Shown: positions 42,139 to 42,791 of the stretch, piece by piece
How positions within the stretch are numbered: the first letter of the stretch is position 1
Layout of the letters: each line of letters begins with the position of its first letter
From: Phycisphaerae bacterium
GTDB taxonomy: Bacteria; Planctomycetota; Phycisphaerae; Sedimentisphaerales; Anaerobacaceae
Length of the DNA stretch: 42,791 bases
NCBI GenBank assembly: GCA_030615025.1
Contig: JAUXAB010000027.1
Span: 1-42,791 of the forward strand
Reading direction: 5' to 3'
Program-made: the position numbers and the translations under genes
The notes under the pieces: generated by a model
What the model was told of the DNA's origin: nothing
What the model saw: the letters and a program-made list of their open reading frames with translations, nothing else
Databases searched by the model: none

Positions 42139-42648
42139 AAGACGCGAGCTAAGGACCAAAATAGCTGTTTGTAGAGAAGCAAAAATTCGCCCCCCCGCCC
42201 TCCCATAAGAAAGATTATGTCATCAAAAATCTTTAACAAAATCACTCCATTGTCAGCCTGATCCGTGTAGGGTGTGCAACTTGCTGAAAGTCCCGACCTG
42301 TCGGGGTTGCACACGCGGGAACCGGTTAGCCCCCGGCACTGTCGGGGGTTGTCATTCCAACATCCACACATCTACGCATTCACGCGACGCGGCAATCTCA
42401 ACTTCGACATTCGAAATTCCTTGTTCGATATTCGATATTCTTTTTATGTTTAGCCAGGGAGGGTGTGCACTGCACACCATTTTTCTGTCATTCTGAGCGA
42501 AGCGAAGAATCTCCTCCCCCGTCACTGCGAGCAGCGAAGCGCTGAAAGTCCGCCTACGGCCGAACGCGGCAATCTCTTTCACCGTCATTGCGAGCGAAGC
42601 GCGGCAATCTCAAAAAATAATCATTAATCAATTATCAATAATCAATTC
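42139..42648. repeat. REP-like repeats and GC hairpins
   Basis: No gene is seen. A GTGTGCAAC/GTTGCACAC stem (42272-42314) encloses CCCGAC/GTCGGG, and a CCCCCGGCACTGTCGGGGG hairpin follows near 42331-42349. TTCGAAATTCC/TTCGATATTCG units lie at 42400-42430 and a GGTGTGCA/TGCACACC dyad near 42463-42479. Three GTCATTGCGAGCGAAGCG-type units occupy 42487-42611. The ATCAATTATCAATAATCA repeat is at about 42628-42645. Confidence 0.65.
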
Positions 42649-42791
42649 TTACAACCCTGCCAGCCAATTGTCGGCGAGTATTGCAAAGTCTGTAAAGTCT
42701 ATGGTGCTGTCATTACTTATCTCAGCCCAGTCGCAGTAATCGTTGGTTTCATCGCAGCCACTATCAAGCCAATGAAGTGCCAGATGCTCCA
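42649..42791 (-). CDS. dockerin-like protein, C-terminal fragment
   Basis: The last 46 codons of a minus-strand gene run off the window. The visible part has LDSGCDETNDYCDWAEISNDSTIDFTDFAILADNWLAG, the planctomycete dockerin-like ending: an Asp/Asn calcium-loop region and a closing FTDFAILADNW helix. It is probably a secreted protein, like that at 29057. The upstream part is not available. Confidence 0.75.
   Translation of the reverse strand, partial: EHLALHWLDSGCDETNDYCDWAEISNDSTIDFTDFAILADNWLAGL

Overview
The window looks like a piece of a Planctomycetota genome, most likely Phycisphaerae (Sedimentisphaerales-like). This rests on three PEP-CTERM proteins, planctomycete dockerin-like tails, a signal peptidase I with a large inserted domain, and intergenic DNA crowded with the short degenerate repeats seen in metagenome-assembled genomes of this group. 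No rRNA, tRNA, CRISPR array or transposase gene was found. The taxonomic call is inference from gene content.

Bases 489-21230 hold one coherent system on the + strand, a hybrid type II secretion / type IV pilus machine. It comprises an assembly ATPase (gspE), platform protein (gspF), major pseudopilin (gspG), and three successive minor-pseudopilin modules, each of one GspI/V-like, one GspJ/W-like and one large GspK/PilX-like gene (4972-7284, 7382-10421, 10450-12939), plus an extra PilX-like gene (13081-14220). A pilM-pilN-pilO block follows, then a ParA-type ATPase, a PilP/GspC-like protein and a secretin with a lipoprotein-type N-terminal module. gspE, gspG and the first module share a promoter-like block; a strong terminator follows the secretin. 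No prepilin peptidase is in the window.

Bases 21771-25007 form a likely regulator-target pair. A four-CBS, AAA+, Fis-type sigma-54 activator is followed by a consensus -24/-12 promoter and four copies of a dyad-like motif, placed in front of a repeat-containing PEP-CTERM protein. An MscS channel gene converges on it.

Bases 26167-27582 are gene-free composite repeats. Bases 27583-33431 carry two secreted proteins (tail-fibre-like, dockerin-like), an HNH nuclease, a cold-shock protein, an HU-family protein and lepB. A multi-spanning membrane protein follows (33600-34421).

Bases 34503-38878 are the most striking region outside the secretion cluster. A composite repeat, collinear with the one at 26428-27219, is interrupted by about 3.5 kb encoding a DUF4238 protein, a KAP P-loop NTPase and a Cdd1-type helix-hairpin-helix protein. 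This looks like an inserted, possibly defensive, island. The window ends with a class I aminotransferase, two PEP-CTERM proteins, REP-like repeats and the 3' end of a dockerin-like gene on the minus strand.
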